Assembly: GCA_000729835.1 (NCBI GenBank)
Contig: JFHB01000106.1
Location: 38,971 to 102,970 of the forward strand
Direction of reading: 5' to 3'
Length of the DNA stretch: 64,000 nucleotides
From: Atkinsonella hypoxylon
Lineage: Eukaryota > Ascomycota > Sordariomycetes > Hypocreales > Clavicipitaceae
Shown here: one piece after another, positions 58,509 through 64,000 of the stretch
Position numbering within the stretch: the stretch's first letter is position 1
Layout: every line of letters begins with the position of its first letter
Position numbers and translations under genes: made by a program
Notes under the pieces: model-generated
Databases searched by the model: none
What the model was told of the DNA's origin: nothing
Seen by the model: only the letters and a program-made list of their open reading frames with translations

Positions 58509-61021
58509 CTCCCTCTAGAAATGTAAGAAGTAACTAGTTCTATAAGCAACTTAGCTCCTTTAAAGGATATCTAAGTTAGAATTAACTAACGAAATATAGT
58601 ACTAATAACAGAACTAAATAACATAACTAATTCCAGCAATTCTAGGGTAGTTATAGTTAAATATAACTAGTTGTTGTTAATTGTTTTTGTTGTTTTTCGA
58701 TTTTTAACTGTTTTTCGTTGCTTTTTGATTTTTTAAGTGTTTTTGTTGCTTTTATAAGCTAGCTAGAAAGCTCTAGTAACTTAATGAATTGTTAATGCTT
58801 TTAAATAGCAAGAGGCTTAGTTAGGCTATCTACTAGTATCTAATTTGTATCAATATAACTAACCTTAGCTATAGCTTTACAAATCTTTTCCTTAATGTAG
58901 TTAAACTTCAAAAGGGTGTGCTTAGTCCTACTATATAACGTTAGGTTGTAAGCAGTAACTATAGCGCCTTAATTATTATACCTAATAGGAATAGGAGGGG
59001 TTAAAGGCAGCTTTATCTCCTTAAAAAGGCTGTAGAGCTACTCTAATTCCCTAATAGCTTTAGATAATATATTGGATTCTGCTTCTAATATAGAAAGAGC
59101 AATAGTACTAGCTTTCTTCGATTTCTAGCTAATAGGTCCACTAGCTAGCTTATATAGATAAGTATAGATTGATTTAGAAGAGACTTTATTACTAGCAAAA
59201 TCGCTATTGCAATAACCAAGGAGGGTCTTAAGTACTTCTTTAGAGCTAGAAGCTTTAGAAGAAGACCCTAATAGTATAGAATGCTTATAAATAATAGTAA
59301 AGCTTCTAGTATTACTTAAGTACCTTAGTAGGTGCTTAGAGGCATTTAGGTGCTCTATATAGGGCTTAGCTAGGAAGGTTAATAGCCACTGAACGGAAAA
59401 AGCAATATTAGCCCTAGTTAGCAACATTAGGTACATTATAGTGCCTATTATGCTCTAATAAAGCTTATAGTTGGATTTAGAGAGGAGTTTTGTAACTAGT
59501 TGCTTTAGAATCTCTAGCTGTATAGGGATAGAAGCTAGCTTAGTATTTAGCATTTTGAATCTTTCTAAGGCTTTAAAGATGTATTAAGATTAGTAGATTT
59601 TAATAGACCTTTTAGACCTATTATAGGTGATTTATACACCTAGAAAGAATTCTGCTGGTCCTCTATCTTCTATTGGATAAGCTTAATTTAGTAGCTTTTT
59701 AAGCTTATTAATATATTGTAAATTAGGCCTAATTAGAAGACAGTTATCTACATAAGTAGCAATATACGTAGATATAGCTAGGTTATAAAAGACTGCTGGG
59801 TCTAATATAAGAGGTTTAAATCTATGCTTTTAAAGTAATTCCGTTAGAATTTGCTGCTATTCTCTAGGACTTTGCTTTAGACTATAAAGGGATTTTTCTA
59901 GCTTAATTACTTGCTCTTTAGAGGGCTTATAATTACAGCTTTTTAGTAGCTTAGCTACTAATAGCAATGCTTGCTCTGCAAATTCAACGAATCTATCTGG
60001 GATTTCTATATAAATAGCTTCTTTTAGCTTGCTATTTAAAAACGCTCCTATAAAATCGATTTACTTAACTTCCTAGTTATTAAAAGCTACAAGAGCTAAT
60101 AATATACGCTAGCTAGGAGGAATACTAGTTGCAGCAAAGGTCTCTAGATAGTCTTAACCTTCTATTTACATAAATCCCTTAGCAACAAGGCAGGCCTTAT
60201 ATTTTATAGGATTATTTTCTTTATCCTTCTTTAGCCTATAAATAAGCCTATTCTTTAGAACTCTTCAGCCCTTAGGTACTTAGTCTTTCCCTATAAATTT
60301 AAAGGTTCTAGCAGCTAATAGCTGCTTAAATTCGCTATAGGTAGCTTCTATCTAATGCTGCTTAGTAGAGCTTTTTAGGGCTTACTTCCACGTGTTAGGA
60401 AGTTCATCCTTACTATTAGAAGTAATAGCTGCTTTAGTCCTAGCCTTAAAGCATAGATCCTTAATTAAGGAAAATATGTCTCTATCTAAATCTATAGTAT
60501 TAGCATCAGCTTCAGCTTCTATAGGTTCTATATTAGCCTAAGGGGCTTCTATAGATATAGGGGCTTTAGGGGCCTCTATAGCTTCTATAGGGTTGCTTGG
60601 TAGAAGAGCTTGATTTTCTACAGGTTCTAGTGGATAATTCAGCACATCTAGATAACTAGGATAAGGATACTTAGGAGTATAATTATCTTCTAATTGCTGC
60701 TGGTTATTGATTTCTCCCTCTAAAGGATTATCCACTATAGAACTAATAGGAACCTTAGGGATGCCCTGTGAAATAGGACCTATTCCTTCTATAATTTTAA
60801 CGAAGCTAGTCTTTATAACAGCTCGTTTAGAGGGGATATATATTAGATATACATTAGAACCTAGCGTAGCTAAAAGTCTACCAGGAATAGTTCTTTTAGC
60901 TAGCTTCTGCAACCTAGATCTCTGTTCTAAAGGAATTAGAACTTCGCAATAGGAGCCTATAGCCCTTATTTTAGTAAAATCAGGCTTATAGGTCTTAGAA
61001 GGCTCTAAATCAGCTAGGTAT
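58509..61021 (-). pseudogene. Family 1 element I pol remnant: RNase H, RT, linker, integrase C-end
   Basis: Read right to left from the family 4 insertion. The open piece 60912-60538 (124 codons) covers the integrase C-terminus and Pro-rich linker, from LAKRTIPGRLLATLGSNVYL to PIEAIEAPKAPISIEAP, without a stop. RT is about 60380-59470 with YVDN near 59743-59754. The open piece 59436-59125 (103 codons) is the RT-RNase H junction (YLMLLTRANIAFSVQWLLTF, Trp intact). It is among the less degraded family 1 copies. It stops at 61021 where element J is inserted, so its 5' half is off the window. Confidence 0.88.
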
Positions 61022-61507
61022 TGTGTCGCGGCGGGGTTACCCCCTTGCGCTCTTATATTAGCTTTGCAAGGGATGCTACATACAGGTTTTCTCTATAAGA
61101 GTGCGCATCGCCTAGACGTTTAGATAGTTTAAGCAAGCAAGCAAGTGCGCAAGCAGCTTCTCCTAATTCTTTTTGGGCTTTTGCTCTTTTAATTAATTAA
61201 TATCTTTTAGCCCACTTTAATTTACAACACTTAACGCTTAAGAGACATTACTTTACTACTAGTAACACTTTCTCTAACTCTTTAGTATATTTAGCTCCTT
61301 TTGCGTATATATATCTTCTAAGCTACAATTAATATTTTATTTCTGCCTTTTCTAACTATTTAATCTTCTTACCTACTATTGCTTAATAGTATACACTAAT
61401 AAATATTTTGCTCTTTACTAATTCTCTTTAATCTTAATATACACTATATTGTTACTTACTTTAGTATAAGCTGTATAGTTATTTAGGGGTTTAGTTTTAA
61501 GGTAATA
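61022..61507 (+). mobile_element. Family 4 LTR (486 bp) of element J
   Basis: TGTGTCGCGGCGGGGTTACC to TTTTAAGGTAATA (RIP-altered form of TTTTAAGTCGACA). Homologous in inverse orientation to the solo LTR 10827-11308. The first 100 bases are GC-rich and almost unmutated. The left flank AGGTAT in element I is the candidate TSD; the other end is outside the window. Confidence 0.82.
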
Positions 61508-64000
61508 AAAATAGAGGCTTTACTAAGGACTTATTCTAATTAAAACGCATTATATAATTAAAAGGTTTTTTATAGAGATTCTAGAAAAAAGAAGAAAAAG
61601 CTGCTAAGTATTAAAGATAGAAGAGCACTTTAGCTTAAATATTGCTAATATAAGAAAAAAGGAAATTATAGAGATAAAAGCTCTATATTATAAGGGATTA
61701 TTTAATTAAGAAAGAAAGAAAATTTCTATAGCTTTTTTAAGCTAAGAAGAGCTAAGCCTAGTTAAAGACAATTGCTATATTATAAATACTAGTTAGCCTA
61801 TTTAACCTCTATTTTGCCCTTAGCTAAGATAGCCTTAATATAGTAAAAAGGAAGTTTTTAGGTCCTTTAAACGTTATAATTATTTAATTATAGAGAAAAA
61901 TTTCTCTTTTATCCTTATCTTAGTAGTTATCTTTATATTTACTATTATTAGTAATTAAGTTCTTAGCCTTTATATTTTAGCGTTAAAAGCTTATATAACT
62001 ATAGAAGTAGAAGGTAAAAGTATTAAAAGTATAGCTAATATAAAGAATTATATATATTATACTCTTTCTATTAAGTAAGATTAATTATTCTTTTTATATC
62101 TACCTTTTATATTAAGCTATTTTACTAGTTATTTATATAAGTTTAGTATTCTATATTCTTTAAAGAAAAGTATAAGCTTTATATTTAAAGCAGCTAATAT
62201 TAGCTCTAGTTAATCTAGTAAATCTTCTAAAAAAGTTATTTTAGAACCTAAGGTTATAATAGAATTAAATACTTAAGATAAAAAGGCTAGTACTAGTAGC
62301 GCTATAGCTATACCTTATAAGGCTCTTACTAAAGCTATAGGTAAAGCTATTAGAAAGCAGTAAGCTTAGGCTACCTTTAATAAGAAGTTTAATATATATT
62401 AATTTAAAGAAGAAAATATCTTTAATTACTTAACTAGCTTTAAGCTAAAGATAAAGACCTTATTTATTCTAAAGAAAAACTAATAAAAGATATTTATCTA
62501 TTATATTAACCTATTAATCTATAAGTATATAAAGGTTATTTATATATTATATAATTAGAAAGAAGCTAAAAAGCAGCTTTTACTTTAGTATAAAGCTACT
62601 CCTTAGAATTAAAAGAAGTAAGCTAATAAAAAGCTTAAAGACCTAAAGAGAAACTATTTAAGAACTATAAAGAACACTCTCTATTAGCTTTAAGAACATT
62701 AAGCTGCTATAATTAGCGCTAAGCTCTATATATAGTGTAGTATAATCTCTTAGTCTAATTACATTTATAAGGCCTTACTAGATACTATACTTACTAGCTT
62801 TATAGATTAAATAAAAGTTACTAGAGCTAAGTTTATTGTAATGCTCTATAGAGAGTTATTAGAGTAGCTTAGCTAGTATATATAAGCTAGAATAGAGCTA
62901 GAAGACTGTAATTCTAGACTTTATAATAATAGAAAGAACTACCTTTATATACCTTTAGGCAGAAGAAGTCTTAAGTATTATAGTATAAGTAATTTTAGTT
63001 ATAAGGCTAAGGAAATTATATAGCTTATTTTAGAAGTAAAAGATTAAATAGATAATTTAACCTAAAAGTTTAAAGATATAAAGATTATACTTATAAAGTA
63101 GGTAGTTTTAAAGATAAATATTATAAAGCTTTTTAAAAAGAAATTTAGAAAAAAGAAAAAGAAAAGGCAGAATATATATATTAACGCTATTAATATATAT
63201 AATAATGCCTAGAGCTTTAGGACCTATACAACTAGAAGCTATATAAAGCAGTATTACTACTATTACTATAGTAAGAAAGGTTATTATATAGATTAATACT
63301 AGTTTTATTAGTATAATAATAAGATTAACTTTATAAAGTATAATTAAAGAGTAAGTATCTTAATAGTAAAATTAAATAATCTAGTGCTACTTATTCTTAT
63401 ATAAAGCTTCTTTAGTATAGAAAGTTATCTTTATAGGCTTATAGTGTTCTAAGTTAATTATTTTAACTACTATATTATAAAACAGTATTATTCTTAAGTT
63501 AAGGAATTTAGTAGAAAAACATTAAACTATTAAAAGCTTAATAAGAAAGAGAGAGAGATATTAGATTAAATCTTTAATAAAATTAATATCTTTAATTATT
63601 ACTTAATATATATTCTACTAGAAGCTATCCTTAAGAGAGACTTTACTAATAGTACTATAGTAACTTTAACGTTTAAGATAAAGAAATATAGACCTAAAAG
63701 AACTCTTTATATATTAATTAAGGAGAGAATTATAGCTTAGCTCTTTAGAGTCTATACTATAGAGATATAATACTCTACTAAGTAAGAAGAAGCTTTAAAA
63801 GACTAAGTAAAAAAAAAAGAAAAGAAAGCTAAAGAAGATAGCTTTATAGATATAAAAGTATAGCTTCTTATATAATTATTTAAAGATATTTTTTAGAAAA
63901 AGATTAAAGTTAACTTATAAGACCTATACTAACTAATACTTATACTTATAGAAGCAATAGAGAATAAATACTTAATATAAGTAAATAGTATTAATAAAGT
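61508..64000 (+). pseudogene. Family 4 gag and downstream remnant (element J, runs off window)
   Basis: From about 62220 to 63300 one frame can be followed with only TAA/TAG stops and no TGA: SKKVILEPKVIIELN, then a long charged, mostly helical stretch (LYRELLE, ARIELEDCNSRLYNN near 62900), a basic run (KKKFRKKKKKR near 63140) and a degraded zinc knuckle at 63258-63299. This is the layout of an LTR-retrotransposon gag. No protease or RT motif is visible before the window ends. Whether family 4 is Gypsy or Copia cannot be decided from gag alone; Gypsy is my guess. No convincing primer site follows the LTR. Confidence 0.7.
63258..63299 (+). other. Degraded CCHC zinc knuckle in family 4 gag
   Basis: Reads Y-x2-Y-x4-Y-x4-Y (YYYYSKKGYYID-stop-Y), exactly the C-x2-C-x4-H-x4-C spacing with every Cys and the His turned into Tyr. 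TGT/TGC to TAT/TAC and CAT/CAC to TAT/TAC are single RIP-type transitions. Confidence 0.7.

Noticed and set aside
1..64000. CRISPR array or bacterial mobile element.
   Set aside because: Repeats are long LTRs with TSDs, not short spaced repeats; pol motifs are those of fungal Copia and Gypsy elements.

Overview
The window looks like a gene-free, AT-rich compartment of a filamentous ascomycete (Pezizomycotina) genome, built almost wholly from nested LTR retrotransposons degraded by repeat-induced point mutation (RIP). The degraded reading frames I followed are closed by TAA and TAG, with no TGA noticed. Those stops fall where sister copies keep CAA/CAG (Gln) or TGG (Trp). Catalytic Asp, Glu, Cys and His codons have become Asn, Lys and Tyr. 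These are the C-to-T / G-to-A outcomes of RIP. I see no intact host gene, rRNA, tRNA gene or CRISPR array. The species cannot be named from this sequence.

Four LTR families can be defined by LTR ends, target-site duplications (TSDs) and pol motifs. Family 1 is a Ty1/Copia element of about 7.8 kb with LTRs of about 700 bp (TGTTAAAAATAAGC...TTTTCAACA in coding sense). Family 2 is a Copia element of 6.3 kb with 315-bp LTRs and a QTDD-type RT. Family 3 is a Ty3/Gypsy element with 122-bp LTRs (TGTTACRGG...). Family 4 has LTRs of 482-486 bp (TGTGTCGCGG...GTCGACA) and a gag with a zinc knuckle. Two miniature LTR elements (352 and 468 bp, TRIM-like) are also present, each with an exact 5-bp TSD.

Layout. 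1-4150: family 1 (+), 3' half, itself cut by another family 1 LTR. 4151-8893: family 2 (-) carrying miniature element 1. 8894-14183: family 3 (-) carrying a family 4 solo LTR. 14184-16367: family 1 (+), 3' part. 16368-17943: an unidentified RIP-degraded coding stretch. 17944-30305: a second family 3 copy (-) split by full-length family 1 element D (18370-26246), a family 1 solo LTR and miniature element 2. 30306-32650: third family 3 copy (+), LTR plus gag. 32651-54559: family 1 element E (-), split by full-length family 1 element F (33828-41563) and full-length family 2 element G (43351-49658). 54560-57812: family 1 element H (-) split by a solo LTR. 57813-61021: family 1 element I (-), 3' half. 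61022-64000: family 4 element J (+), LTR and gag, running off the window.

Nothing here works as a gene set. The order of events can be read from the nesting: host elements are older than those inside them. The best leads are the two miniature elements with tRNA-like box A motifs, an initiator-tRNA internal primer site shared by family 1 and miniature element 1, RIP that fades at the outer ends of family 2 LTRs, mismatched flanks of element E implying ectopic recombination, and the unidentified degraded frame at 16.6-17.9 kb with an in-frame 60-bp duplication. I did not find a convincing undescribed functional system.
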